A stretch of 64,000 nt of DNA. Source: CBDBKE01 sp965218055 (GTDB taxonomy: Bacteria; Acidobacteriota; Terriglobia; JAJPHL01; JAPKYU01). The DNA is taken from the NCBI GenBank assembly GCA_965218055.1, contig CBDCKA010000001.1, positions 1 through 64,000 of the forward strand. Reading direction: 5' to 3'. The notes beneath the pieces are model-generated. The model did no database searches, was not told where the DNA came from, and saw nothing but the letters and a program-made list of their open reading frames with translations. Below are positions 25,691 to 34,899 of this stretch, piece by piece; positions within the stretch are counted from its first letter, which is position 1, and each line of letters opens with the position of its first letter. A program made the position numbers and the translations under genes.

Positions 25691-25955
25691 GGCTGGAGAG
25701 GACCAGTGTCAGCTGCGCTCGCTTCAGCGGCGCGCCGGTCGCCCGGGCATAGACGTGGCCGCGCAGGGTGGTCTTAGGTACTTCCTGCTGCTCGGTCGCG
25801 GATTGTTGGGCGCTTTGCGTATCAGGAGCACCGGGCGCGGTGGGTGGACGCTGTGCTTGACCTGGCAACGCGGAGGGGGGTTGGATTTGAGCGGCCGTGG
25901 CAGGAATGGCAGCGAAACTGTACATGAGCAGAAGAACCAGATCTAACACTTTCAT
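25690..25955 (-). pseudogene. Exported protein with carboxypeptidase-regulatory-like start, 5' fragment
   Basis: It begins with a signal peptide MKVLDLVLLLMYSFAAIPAT and a Pro/Gln-rich linker. LRGHVYARATGAPLKRAQLT follows, the opening of carboxypeptidase regulatory-like (CarboxypepD_reg) domains common in acidobacterial secreted and TonB-dependent proteins. The coding sequence is lost at 25690, where the IS1380 fragment is joined. A GAGGAG precedes the ATG at 25955. Confidence 0.55.
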
Positions 25956-26029
25956 GGCAAAGCTTCTCCTCAAGGTAGCCCCCGGCGTCGACAAGATCGC
26001 GGCGAAGTGACCCCGACCAGAAAGGTGCG

Positions 26030-26208
26030 CACTAAATCGTCTGCAAGCCGGACTGGGACCGGCACGGACGGGCTGCACCGTTCAGCAGGAACGACGAACT
26101 GCTGAACCTCCTGCCGAAGGGCATCATCGCCTTCCCCGGTCGGGCATCACCGACAACCTGGTCGAGAAGGCCATGAAGCTCGGCATTCCCGTCGCACGCG
26201 CGGCATAG
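26030..26208 (+). pseudogene. DUF2493 (SLOG-type) protein fragment
   Basis: CKPDWDRHGRAAPFSRNDEL and LLPKGIIAFPG are followed, after a one-base shift near 26137, by GITDNLVEKAMKLGIPVARA and a stop. This order (DWxxHGRAAGPxRN, then AFPGGRGT, then A-x-x-x-GIPV) is the DUF2493 signature, a SLOG nucleotide-binding family common on phages and plasmids. The N-terminal third is missing. A hairpin terminator follows. Confidence 0.55.
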
Positions 26209-26221
26209 ACCGCGGCGCGAC

Positions 26222-26255
26222 AACGGGCCGTGCCGATCCGCCGGCGCGGCCCGTT
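26222..26255 (+). terminator. 14-bp hairpin after the DUF2493 fragment
   Basis: AACGGGCCG (26222-26230) pairs with CGGCCCGTT (26247-26255), extended by TGCCG/CGGCG with one G-T pair, around the loop ATCCGC. Only two T residues follow, so it is a weak or rho-dependent terminator. From 26256 to 26635 I see only an unassigned basic frame (26421-26627, GTG start) with no recognisable domain. Confidence 0.6.
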
Positions 26256-26635
26256 CATCCTTCCCGTCACGATCCGGTGCGGCGGCGCGGGCAAGCGCTG
26301 CGTCGGCAACCCCTCGCTGCCCGCGGCTCCGTTCGCGCCGACGACCTCCGCGGCGGCAACGGTCCATCGCACGCACGCGGCTGACGCTGCGGTAACGGCC
26401 CCGGCTCCGGTGCGCCATGTGTGAAGACTGCCGCCGGCCGCTTGTACCGCGCGCCGCGTTTTGTTACCTCTATTGCCCGGACGACAACGCGGAACGCGCT
26501 CGGAGATCACGGCCGGGTCGTCTCGCTCAATCGCCGCGACGGCTCCAACCCCTTGCGGCGCCGGCGTTTCAAGCCGGTAATGGTGTGCAGGGCAACAGTG
26601 CCCGTTTCGATTCCATTCGGAGTTTAGTTTCTCAC

Positions 26636-27074
26636 ACCCGAAGCATCCCCAAGGGGGCGAGGCTCCGGGATCGGGACTCGAAAAACACCCGCCAGATTGA
26701 CAGGAGAATGAGTCCTCCCAACATGACGACGACGGCGGGAGAGAGGTAGTACCACCAGACCATCCAGAGGTAGAAGCGGGGGGTATGGTAGGCTACGAGA
26801 TCGAGCAGGGGATTGGTCTCAAGCAAGGGGAAGGGTCGGTAGAGACTCCCCCCAAGCCGCGCATATCAGGCCGACCAGAAAAAGGATCACCGGAGCCGGG
26901 AGCCCCACAAAAAACCGAATCGTCCGCCAACTGACTCCAACCGATAAGCGCGGCCACCCGGATCACGAGCCAGCCTAAGACCGCCGCCACCCGAATCGGG
27001 TTTCGCCAGTTCATCGGCCCGGCTGGACGCCGCCCCAGCGCCCTCGAAACAGGGATCGGATTTTGCCAGCGCAT
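26636..27074 (-). pseudogene. TraG/VirD4-type coupling protein, N-terminal fragment
   Basis: MRWQNPIPVSRALGRRPAGP and the membrane helices are nearly identical to the copy at 5378. There are two frameshifts (near 26935 and near 26850) before FYLWMVWWYYLSPAVVVMLG and SLAPLGMLRV, where it ends. No ATPase motifs remain. It keeps the usual upstream neighbour, the structured intergenic region (copy B), in the same relative orientation. Confidence 0.82.
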
Positions 27075-27099
27075 AGAGCCTTTCTCAGGCGCGTTAGCG

Positions 27100-27440
27100 C
27101 TGCGTCTGTGGGTCTTTTCCGAGCCTTCCCGCAGGGATAAATCAAGGACGGGAGCGACCCCCTGGAGGGCACAATAGCGGCGTGGAACACGGGGCCGCTA
27201 TCGGGGCCACAGGATACCCCCTTCAAGGGGGGGTCGCTCCCGTCCTCCCCGATTTTCCTGGTACGGCACGGGGAGGCCGGCTAGTAGGTGGTAACAATAT
27301 TAGAATGAGATAGATGCAAGAAACTTATTTTGGAACATCTCTTGTTCGAATCTTGGTACACCTCCCCCTTTGTCGCTGTACCCTCCGATCACGGCCCCAG
27401 TACCAGCGATTCACCCCATTTGACCTCGACTTCCGACACA
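27100..27440 (-). other. Structured intergenic region, copy B
   Basis: It is inverted relative to copy A (5041-5377) and highly similar, including the long GC-rich inverted repeat (GGACGGGAGCGACCCCC), the GGTACA/TGTACC arms around the GACAAAGGGGG motif, and the AAGAGAT loop. The second hairpin is altered (TTCGAAC...GTTCCAA) but partly retains pairing. Beyond it, up to 27671, lie the end of a decayed copy of the 323-residue protein and sequence without a gene. Confidence 0.5.
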
Positions 27441-27671
27441 CTTCTAGGCGTCCTCCATCGGGCTCCCAAACCCGTCCTCGATGCGGGCAATGACGCGGTA
27501 ATCGCCTACACGATACTTCCAGAACCCGCCCAACTTGGAACCCTTGAGAGCCTCCCTGAGGCGGCCGCGTAGGAGGGATGGAGGGCTTCGAGGATTGAGA
27601 CGATCAGCACGCCCTTGGCCGTCGCGTAGTTCAGCTTCGGCTAGGCCGCTAGCGGTTCACTTCTGAAACGC

Positions 27672-28760
27672 CTAGGGCTGGGCCACCCAATGTGCCAAGC
27701 CGCGGGCGTTGGCTGTTATCGGGCCTCTCGTCACGGTTGCATAAGGATAGAGTTTGAGCAAGTACCCTTGCAGCGCGTGGGCTCCTCCGCCCGTGATCAA
27801 GATGTGCCGAAACTGCCGGCCGTTGCCCCAAGCCTGTTCTACGAAACTGCAAACAGAAGCAGCCGCGTTGTCCAGCGCCTGATGCACTATGTGAGTCACG
27901 TCGGTTTCGCCCTCAGGATGATAAATGACAGGCCGTTGACCCTTGCATGTTTGCACGATCAAATCATCAGCCTGTTGCAGAGAAAGTTCAACATCTACCT
28001 CTTCACGTACGGCATTCGCAACAATCTCAGCGGCACGGCGCATCCCCAGGGTGTTGCCGCCCGTGAAACGATCGATGACAGTTCCATCCTCAACACCGAT
28101 CAGGTCAAGTGTGTTGAACCCGATGTCGGCAATTCCAAATCGTACGTTGTTGCCGGCCAATTTCAGAGAACCGCTCTTTTCCGCCAGACAGTCATAGTAA
28201 GTACCCATCACCTGCGGAATCACTCGAATTTGGACAATGGTCATCTCGGCGAACTGATCGTTGACCTGGAATATGTGTTTGGCCACCAGCCAGGATTGCA
28301 GCTTTTGAAAGACATCCTCAGCTCGGCCCTGATCCCATAGAATTTGAATGGGCAGGCCTATGACCAAGGCAACCTGCTGCGAGCCTCCGCCAAGAATCGG
28401 CCACAGGGCTGCATAAATGAGAGATCGTAGTTCAGGACCCTCCGACAATCTCAGGAAATCCAGGCGCTGAACGGGCTGAGCGTACAGGTGAATATTTTGT
28501 CCCACTAAATACTCCACTCCCTCGTAGCTTACGCGCAGTGGCTTATCCGTGCTAGGTCGCGAACCCAGTGTGGGAAGACCTAACGATCCCATTTCCTTTT
28601 TGCCAACGCCCACCACAGCCGGGGTGATCTCGACGCGGATACCGTCCGCTTGGAGTTCACTCACTTTGAATCCACCGAAGCCTGGATCCACTCCGATGCG
28701 ACGGCGGCGATGGGCGAGGACATCTCGTTCTTCCCTCTGAGGGGTGTCTTCGTACTCCAT
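27672..28760 (-). CDS. ParM/Alp-type actin-like plasmid segregation protein
   Basis: 362 residues from the ATG at 28760, which has an excellent ribosome-binding site (AAAGGAGGT). Actin-fold motifs: phosphate-1 RIGVDPGFGGFKV, connect region FGIADIGFNTLDLI (phosphate-2), and adenosine motif HILITGGGAHALQGYL. Such ATPases form filaments that push apart plasmid copies. Its DNA-binding partner (ParR) and centromere are not evident; the next 70 bp upstream run into gene debris. It may now be carried passively, or may stabilise an excised circular form of the element (inference). Confidence 0.82.
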   Translation of the reverse strand: MEYEDTPQREERDVLAHRRRRIGVDPGFGGFKVSELQADGIRVEITPAVVGVGKKEMGSLGLPTLGSRPSTDKPLRVSYEGVEYLVGQNIHLYAQPVQRLDFLRLSEGPELRSLIYAALWPILGGGSQQVALVIGLPIQILWDQGRAEDVFQKLQSWLVAKHIFQVNDQFAEMTIVQIRVIPQVMGTYYDCLAEKSGSLKLAGNNVRFGIADIGFNTLDLIGVEDGTVIDRFTGGNTLGMRRAAEIVANAVREEVDVELSLQQADDLIVQTCKGQRPVIYHPEGETDVTHIVHQALDNAAASVCSFVEQAWGNGRQFRHILITGGGAHALQGYLLKLYPYATVTRGPITANARGLAHWVAQP

Positions 28761-28813
28761 TTTGAACCTCCTTTGGTCTTTACCGACTGGCTGCGAACCT
28801 CTGCCCAGAAGAC

Positions 28814-29040
28814 TTAGGACGCGCACATTCTATCATGCCGCTGCCAATCGCGCAAGGCGTGCGTACGGAAGCGGTTCACTGTGTTCTTGTCGCTTGCCTT
28901 GGGCTGAGTCGCCCCGAACTGGCGGTACAACTGCCGCCAGGAGATCCGCAGCGGGCGCTTGAGCGCGAAGGTGCGGTAGGTGGGTGTCAAGGGCGGAGTA
29001 AAACTAGACCACTCTGGCGCAGTGACCTGACCAGCTCTTT
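28814..29040 (-). pseudogene. RepA-type replication initiator, C-terminal fragment
   Basis: TYRTFALKRPLRISWRQLYR and QFGATQPKASDKNTVNRFRT resemble the RepA_C region of plasmid initiators (LPLRISWRxLYxQFG, then a DF/NF-RR segment). The frame changes soon after and ends at 28814. It is joined upstream (29040-29231) to a coupling-protein N-terminal scrap. Together with 16054-16330 it suggests one dismembered repA gene. Confidence 0.45.
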
Positions 29041-29231
29041 TTGCACCTGAAGTGAGAGAAAATCTCACGAAGGAGGAGAGCGAGACATAACGCGCCCCAC
29101 GATATAAGAAGACGAGAGAATCACGAGATTGAGCAAGGGATCGTCCCCGAGCAAGGGGAAAGGCCGGTAGATGAACCCCCAGCAGGCCTAACCCACGCCC
29201 CCCCAGGAAAAGGAGCACATACCGCCACTGC
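29041..29231 (-). pseudogene. Third coupling-protein N-terminal scrap
   Basis: Starts MQWRYVLLFLGG. With one indel it continues ACWGFIYRPFPLLGDDPLLN, matching AAWGFLYRPFPLLGTDLVLD of the copy at 5378. It ends at about 29080, where the RepA fragment begins. The overall similarity shows at least three separate 5' ends of this gene in the window. Confidence 0.55.
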
Positions 29232-29571
29232 ATCGTCACCGCTTCTTCTCTCTCCATCGGTTACGTTCAATTCTTTGCTTTATCAACAACTTGGGGAACC
29301 TGCTCGCCGCTCACGCGCAACCCCAATCCCTTCAACAAACAGGGGTTTTGATACACGTGCGAAGTAGGTGCTCTGCTGTCACGGGACCAGTGAGCGCTTT
29401 GGCAAAGCCCCTCCCTGGACATGGAGTTTCTGGTTCTCCCTATGCCCCGGCGCTCCATCCGGGGCGAAGACGTCCGGAGCTATCGGAAGTGCAATCCGCT
29501 GGCCAACCTGGCCATGAACAGGATACTATCGCCCGGCTCACGCGAACTCACGGCAGACGCCTCCAGCGCCT
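29231..29571. repeat. About 340-bp segment repeated inverted at 41269-41619
   Basis: It reads in the opposite direction to 41269-41619 with scattered differences. Both contain the ATCAACAACTTGGGGAACC block, a TTTTGATACA motif and the GCCTCCAGCG end. One end of the 41-kb copy abuts attR; one end of this copy abuts the coupling-protein scrap. Part of it is the C-terminal coding region of a coupling-protein copy. Confidence 0.75.
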
Positions 29572-29877
29572 GCGACTCGTCGTAAGGCAGGCAGATAGCC
29601 TGACAGTTCGAGAGCAAAGAGAAGTCGCGTGGGTGAAAAACTGCTTCCCGCGTTTCGCGGAAGGATTTGCTCGTCCCGACAGTGGAGCGCCCGCCTCCGG
29701 CCCGTCCTGAGCGTAGGGAAACCTCGGCCCTTCGGCTCGTCTCGCTGATCGTGTAGGAGGGTTTGATCTTCGCCACTTGCCCGCATAATTCCGAAGCGAT
29801 TCGGGCCGAGGCGTCATCGCTGAGCGAAAGAAAGATGCGGGTGCGGAGCGTCTGCAAAAGCGCCCGCCGCGCCTCCG

Positions 29878-31313
29878 GAGAGTGAGCGAAACTTAGTTGG
29901 AAATTGAAACGGCTCCCACACCCGTGTGGTTTGATGACGTTAAGAGACGGACATCACCCCACGAGAGAAAGGAGCCGAGATGAGCAGTGTCCTATGTCCT
30001 GTCAGGAAGCGCAAGAAGGGTCGCACGCTGGGTCCGGTCAAGATCATCCGCCGCGAGGACTACTCCGACCTGGAGCTCGACGCCAAGGTGGAGCTAATCC
30101 GGTCCTTGGTGCCCCTGGGGTTGATGCACGTGGAGGAGTTGCTCGATGAGGAGGTGACGGCGCTGGCGGGCGAGCGATACGCCCGCAAGGACGCGTCGGT
30201 CGGAGGGCGCCGTCATGGCAGCAATCCCGGGACGGTCGGGCTGGCCGGACAGCGCGTGCCGATGCGGGTACCGCGGATTCGTCATGTCACGGGGGAGCGA
30301 GATGCCGCTGCGGTCGTACGAGGCGGTGCATGGCGATCGCGCGGTCAACGACCTCCTGCTGAAGCGCGTGCTGTACGGGATCTCGTGCCGCAACTACGAA
30401 GCCGCCGCCGAAGCGATTCCCGGAGCAATCGGGCTGTCGGGGTCGACGGTGTCCCGGGGGTTCATCCGGGCCAGCGCGGCGCAGCTCCGGGAGTTCCAAG
30501 AGCGGGACCTGTCCGGCGAGGACGTGGTGGCCGTGGTCCTGGACGGCAAGACGTTCGCCGAGGCGACGATGGTCATCGCGCTAGGCATTACGCTGTCTGG
30601 GGAGAAACGCTTCCTGGGCTTCGTGGAAACGGACACGGAGAACGCGCAGGTGCTGACGCCGTTCCTGCGGTCGTTGGTCGAGCGGGGCCTCGACGTCTCC
30701 CAGGGCGTGCTGGTGATCCTCGACGGCGGCAAGGGGCTGCGATCAGCCGTCCGGAAGGCCTTCCGGGACCGCGCCCTGGTCCACCGCTGCCAGTGGCACA
30801 AGCGCGAGAAGGTGGTGAGTTACCTGGCCAAGAGCGAGCAGGCCTCATGGCGCCAGCGCCTCCAGCGCGCCTACAACCGCCCGGCGTACACCGAAGCGCT
30901 GGGTGCGCTCGAGACGCTCCATCGCGAGCTGGAGGACCGGAACCAATCCGCGGCCGGCAGTCTGGCGGAAGGGCTAGACCAGACCCTGACGCTGCATCGA
31001 CTCGGGCTGTATGGGGTGCTAGGCCGGTCGCTGAAGACGACGAACTGTCTGGAGTCCATCAATGCGCTCGTCGAGGAACGCTGTGCGAAGGTTGATCACT
31101 GGCAGAACTCGATCCAACGGCATCGCTGGCTGGCAACCGCGCTCCTGGACATCGAACCGCGCCTGCGGAAGGTGATGGGCTACCGCCACCTGCCCACGCT
31201 CCGTGCCGCGCTGAAGCGAGAACTGAAGATCGACACGACGACGTCGAAGAAGAAAGCCGCGTGATGAATCAGGAGCCGTAGAGAGTTTCAACTAATAAGA
31301 ATGGGCTTGACTC
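29878..31313 (+). mobile_element. IS256-family insertion sequence, copy 2, with 8-bp target duplication
   Basis: 1436 bp, nearly identical to 772-2203. CGCCTCCG stands on both sides (29870-29877 and 31314-31321), the 8-bp duplication expected for IS256. It differs from copy 1 by one extra G near 30291-30296, an extra TAA close to the right end, and a few substitutions. It interrupts a coupling-protein gene fragment. Confidence 0.93.
29980..31264 (+). pseudogene. IS256-family transposase, frameshifted
   Basis: Its start codon ATG (29980) is intact: MSSVLCPVRKRKKGRTLGPV. A single extra G in a run at about 30291-30296 shifts the frame before both catalytic aspartates. The remaining sequence (LDGKTF, VILDGGKG, NCLESINALVEE) is undamaged but in another frame, 30215-31264. 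The defect is the reverse of that in copy 1, which lacks the start codon but has the full body. Confidence 0.88.
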
Positions 31314-31575
31314 CGCCTCCGAGCCTCTCAGGACAGAGCGGAGCGAGGAAATGGACTGGGTGGCGACAATGGGGATGCACCGGCATTGCCGGGTGAGCGC
31401 AAAGGACTTCTCATCACCCGAAGGATCGTCCTCGCCAACTGAAGCAAACGCCTGATACTCGTCGCAAATGAAGACGGCGGGCCGCCAGTAGCTCCCCGGA
31501 GACTGCTTCATTTGAGACCGAGCAACTGCGGGATTTTAAGATTGGCAGAATGCCACCAGCACCGTAGCGCCGGAG

Positions 31576-32445
31576 TTGCTTGCTCTAGGAAACGACCTGT
31601 GGGAAGGGATGGCGGTGATCGTGGTGGTTTGGACCGGCCTGCGGATTGCGTTCTCGGGAGATATCCAGCCTTGGGATTTCGTGCGGCTCATCATCGGACT
31701 TTGGATTCCCTGGGTACTCCTCCAATTTTACAACCAACCGATCCCTGGCATGGCCATGTCCTTTCCCGTGATGATTTCTTCGGGGGGCACGTGGGTTCAA
31801 GCTTTTTTCATCGGCGACATGGCCTACGACATGCAGACCGCAATGGGCAACCTCGTGGATACGCTAGGGGTATCGGTCCAAACGGCCTACGAAGCGGGTG
31901 GCGCGTGGGATTTGGCTCTCTCGGGCGGGCATGCGGCGCTATCGTTGCTTGGAGGCACTCTGATTATCGTATTGGTCGTAATCTCCTTGCTCATCCTTTT
32001 TGCCATCACCTACGCCCAGGTGATCTGGGCGCAACTGGCCGTGGCCATCCTGATCTTGCTGGGGCCGATCTTCATCCCCTGGCTGGTGTTCGATCCGCTG
32101 GCGTTCTTGTTCTGGGAATGGTTCAAGGGGCTCCTCACCTACTCCATCTATGGGGTGATCGCGGCGGCGGTCATGCGCGTATTCACCGATGTCAGCTTGA
32201 GCTTCATCGCCCCGCTGGCGTTGACCCCGATTAACTGGTCATCGCTTTCCGACACGGGCCTTTGGGTATTGGCAGTCATCCCGCTGGCCGTGGCTGGGAT
32301 TTTGGCGGCGCTCCAGGTCGGGACGGTTGCCTCCATGCTCGTCACCGGGGGCGGCGCGGCAGGGAGCGGGTTGATGGGGGTGAGCGGGGTCGCCGCTTCG
32401 GCCTCGAAAGGGGCCACGAAGGTAGCGACGAAGGGGACCGTATAA
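31576..32445 (+). CDS. trbL: VirB6/TrbL-type conjugation membrane protein
   Basis: About 290 residues with at least six membrane helices (MAVIVVVWTGLRIAFSG, IIGLWIPWVLLQFYN, LIIVLVVISLLILFAITYAQ, VAILILLGPIFIPWLVF, WVLAVIPLAVAGILA) and a Gly/Ala/Lys-rich tail. The length is at the low end for TrbL. The TTG start at 31576 follows a stop at 31543, and the true N-terminus may be clipped by the junction with the coupling-protein fragment. It forms part of the inner-membrane channel for DNA transfer. It is followed after 10 bp by the TrbF gene and, coupled to that, the 323-residue protein. Confidence 0.78.
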   Translation: MLALGNDLWEGMAVIVVVWTGLRIAFSGDIQPWDFVRLIIGLWIPWVLLQFYNQPIPGMAMSFPVMISSGGTWVQAFFIGDMAYDMQTAMGNLVDTLGVSVQTAYEAGGAWDLALSGGHAALSLLGGTLIIVLVVISLLILFAITYAQVIWAQLAVAILILLGPIFIPWLVFDPLAFLFWEWFKGLLTYSIYGVIAAAVMRVFTDVSLSFIAPLALTPINWSSLSDTGLWVLAVIPLAVAGILAALQVGTVASMLVTGGGAAGSGLMGVSGVAASASKGATKVATKGTV

Positions 32446-32455
32446 GGGGGCAAAA

Positions 32456-33125
32456 ATGAGCGGGAAACAGACCCAGGATGCAGGAGCCGAATACGCCGAG
32501 ATATGGGGTGAGGCGGTCCACTCCAACCGTCATCTGCGGGTGCTCTCTATCGGACTGGGGGCGCTTTGTCTTCTGCTTACCGTCGTCATCATCCGCATCG
32601 TTACCATCGACCCGCCCAAGCCTATCGTGGTGCGGGTTGACGAAGTCGGCCGGGCCGAGGCCGTCGCCTATGAGGCAATGGAAGCCCAGGCGGACCCTGG
32701 ACCCCACCACCAAGTATTTCCTGAACCGTTTCATCCATGACTTTTATTCGAGGAGGAGGGCTACCGTGCAACAGAATTGGAGCCGGAGCTTGCGGTTTCT
32801 CACCACCGACTTGGCCAATGCCTCTTTTCGAGCCGAGAGCCAGAATATCGCGCTCCTGGCGGCGGGAGGGGCACGAGACGAATTGCAGGTGGAAAACGTC
32901 ATCCTGCGCGTCCAGGCGAACCCCCAGGAGCCCCACGGCGCAACCGCCGACTTTGACCTGGTGCGGATGGCGGGAGCAAACGAGGTTTCGCGAGAACGCT
33001 GGTCTCTCTCACTGCAATTCCTGTTTCTGGAGCAGATTCCCCCTGATTTGATCGTCTACAACCCGATGGGGATCGTTATCACCTATCTGCAGGGGGATCG
33101 CGCCGTGGTTACAAACCCTCAATGA
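32456..33125 (+). pseudogene. VirB8/TrbF-type conjugation protein, frameshifted
   Basis: MSGKQTQDAGAEYAEIWGEA, then one N-terminal membrane helix (VLSIGLGALCLLLTVVIIRI) and IDPPKPIVVRVDEVGRAEAV. The frame shifts near 32696, after which LDPTTKYFLNRFIHDFYSRR and the periplasmic NTF2-like domain (QNWSRSLRFLTTDLANASFR...) continue to the stop at 33125. Only one frameshift separates the halves, so this may be a recent lesion or a sequencing error. VirB8/TrbF bridges the inner-membrane complex. Its stop overlaps the next start (ATGA). Confidence 0.8.
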
Positions 33126-34093
33126 TCGAGCATCTACGGGGCCGGGAGAAAGCACTGGAACCGCTCGGCTGGTCCGGACCGGAGGCCAAGTGGATCGCGC
33201 TGGTGTGTCTGCACAGCGGCATCTTCACGCGCCCGCAGTTCTGTTTCTATTTTGAGACGGGTCGATGGCGGGCTCAACGTTTCGTGGAGGCATTGGAGGC
33301 ATTGGTGGAGCGCCGAACGGCGGTGGAGAGTGACGCCTTAACCTTCAATGGGGGAGCCAAGGCTTGCTTGATATCCGGCAAGCCGATCTACCGGGCGCTG
33401 GGGGTCGAGAACATCCGCCACCGGCGAAAGGCCAGCCCCAACGTCCTCATGCGGCGCTTGCTCTCGCTTGATTACGTGCTCGAACATCCGGGGTTGACCT
33501 GGCTTCCCACCGAGCCGGAGAAAGTTGAGTTTTTTGAAGGGCTCGGCGTGAAGCGCCGGTTCATCCCACGCCGGATCTACTACGGAGCCGTGGGGAAGCA
33601 GCGCCGCTATTTCGCGATCAAGCTCCCCGTTGCCGTGGATTCTGAGAGCGTCACCTTTGTCTACGTTGATCCGGGCCACCAGACGGATAGTGAGCTTCGT
33701 TCCTGGGGGTCCGCACATGGGCGGCTTTGGGATGCGGTGCGCGAGAAGGGCCGACAGGTCCGGGTGATCGGAATTGCAGCGGAGCATGACACGATCGAGC
33801 GGGCCGAGCGGTTGTTGCGAAGCTGGGCGGCATCCGCTCCGGGGAAGCCAAGCGAGGGGCTGACGGTGCAGCAGGAGATCCAAGCTATTGCAGAGGCTAT
33901 GGGTCACCGGGACCGCGAGTTTTTGGCACAGTACGGAGGGTTTGCCGGAGCCGCGAAACGATCCGTAGAACTACAACATCTTCCCGGAGCAAAGGTCACC
34001 GAAGGCGTCTCGATTGATGACTACTCAACGTGGCGGGCAACCCGTTTTGCCGCGCCCGAAGACGGGCTTGGAAGCGTTGCGGAGGAGGCCTAG
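33122..34093 (+). CDS. Unrecognised 323-residue mobile-element protein
   Basis: The ATG overlaps the TrbF stop (ATGA), so it is translationally coupled. The N-terminal 100 residues look like a winged helix (EAKWIALVCLHSGIFTRPQF, then a basic wing RHRRKASPNVLMRRLL). The second half has VTFVYVDPGHQTDSELRSWG and HGRLWDAVREKGRQVRVIGI, a beta-alpha arrangement with acidic residues that recalls the nuclease-like part of replication-relaxation proteins. That comparison is tentative. Pieces of two relatives are present: a C-terminal half at 4530-5040 and an N-terminal start at 37701-37905. In two of the three loci the structured intergenic region follows, so a role in transfer-origin processing or replication is a reasonable guess. 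Confidence 0.65.
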   Translation: MIEHLRGREKALEPLGWSGPEAKWIALVCLHSGIFTRPQFCFYFETGRWRAQRFVEALEALVERRTAVESDALTFNGGAKACLISGKPIYRALGVENIRHRRKASPNVLMRRLLSLDYVLEHPGLTWLPTEPEKVEFFEGLGVKRRFIPRRIYYGAVGKQRRYFAIKLPVAVDSESVTFVYVDPGHQTDSELRSWGSAHGRLWDAVREKGRQVRVIGIAAEHDTIERAERLLRSWAASAPGKPSEGLTVQQEIQAIAEAMGHRDREFLAQYGGFAGAAKRSVELQHLPGAKVTEGVSIDDYSTWRATRFAAPEDGLGSVAEEA

Positions 34094-34440
34094 AAGTGTG
34101 TCGGAAGTCGAGGCCAAATCGAGGGGGTTTTTCGTGCCGCATCTGCCGATCCAGGATGCCGCAGGGACAAAAGGGGGGGTACGGCACGATTCGGCCAAGA
34201 GATGCGGCAAGACCCTATTCTCCTATCTCTCTCATTCTTCTAGTGTTCTCCCCTGCTAGCCGGCCTCCATCGTGCCGATCCAGGAAAATCGGTGAGGACG
34301 GTAGCGCCCCCCCCTCTTCGAGACCTCGGTGCGGGCATGGGGACGGGTGGGTTTTCACAACCACCGTCCCGCCCCGCGTGGGGTCGTTCCCGTCCAAATT
34401 ATCTCTGCGGGAAGGCGCTAACGCCGGCGTGAGACCGGCA
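34094..34440 (+). other. Structured intergenic region, copy C (stems replaced, pairing kept)
   Basis: It matches copies A and B in several single-stranded blocks (GACAAAAGGGGGGGT, GATTCGGCCAAGAGATG, CTAGCCGGCCTCCATCGTGC), but the arms differ. CGTGCCG (34133-34139) pairs with CGGCACG (34182-34188), and GCCGCATCT (34136-34144) with AGATGCGGC (34200-34208). In copy A the same positions read TGGTAC and GTACCA. A further hairpin GGACGG-TGG/CCACCGTCC lies at about 34341-34369. No coupling-protein gene follows here; a small membrane protein does. Confidence 0.5.
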
Positions 34441-34569
34441 TCAGTAGCCCTGGTAGGTGCCGTCGCGGACGTCATCGGCCACGCCGTCTGGGGCTTTGTT
34501 TTCCGGTTTCGACCAGCTGTGATAATATCCCATATGTCTGCAATTCCGTTACTTAGACAAGGAGGAACA

Positions 34570-34887
34570 ATGGCGCTAGTGGGTAAGGTCTCTTTTGTGG
34601 TTGGACTAGTGATTGCTGTGGCCGGAGGCTTGGGCTTTGAACAGACCTGGTTTGGCTGGGCACTAGCAGTGCTCGGCCTGATCGTCGGATTCTTGAATAT
34701 CAGCAACAAGGAGAGTCAAACCTTTCTCTTAGCGGCGATCGCACTGATCGTAGCGGCAAACGCCGTCGGAGGGATTCCCTACATCGGGGAGGCGGTGACC
34801 CGGGTTATCGCGAATCTTGTGCTGTTCGTGGGGGGCGCGGTCTTGGTAGTGGTGGTTAAGAGCCTGTTCGCGGTAGCGAGAGACTGA
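34570..34887 (+). CDS. Small integral membrane protein
   Basis: 105 residues after a strong ribosome-binding site (AAGGAGGAACA). Almost entirely hydrophobic, with four probable helices: VSFVVGLVIAVAGGLGF, WALAVLGLIVGFLN, TFLLAAIALIVAANAVG, VIANLVLFVGGAVLVVVV. A charged KESQ segment follows the second helix. There is no known domain, and function is unknown. It may be cargo, since its neighbours are transfer genes on one side and decayed defence genes on the other. Possible -35/-10 sequences are not obvious. Confidence 0.65.
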   Translation: MALVGKVSFVVGLVIAVAGGLGFEQTWFGWALAVLGLIVGFLNISNKESQTFLLAAIALIVAANAVGGIPYIGEAVTRVIANLVLFVGGAVLVVVVKSLFAVARD

Positions 34888-34899
34888 AGTCGCTCTGAC

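Larger units (their letters stand above)
29480..31511 (-). pseudogene. TraG/VirD4-type coupling protein, C-terminal part split by IS256
   Basis: Two exon-like pieces form one reading. 31511-31322 encodes SPGSYWRPAVFICDEYQAFA (Walker B FICDEYQ) and the VATQSISSLRSVL region. 29869-29480 encodes QTLRTRIFLSLSDDASARIA and continues to SLLSNCQAICLPYDESQ. Between them lies the IS256-family copy 2 (29878-31313) with its 8-bp target repeat. The N-terminal two-thirds is absent; upstream of 31511 the sequence belongs to the rightward TrbL gene. This copy has the Walker B segment missing from the copy at 5378. Confidence 0.85.
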
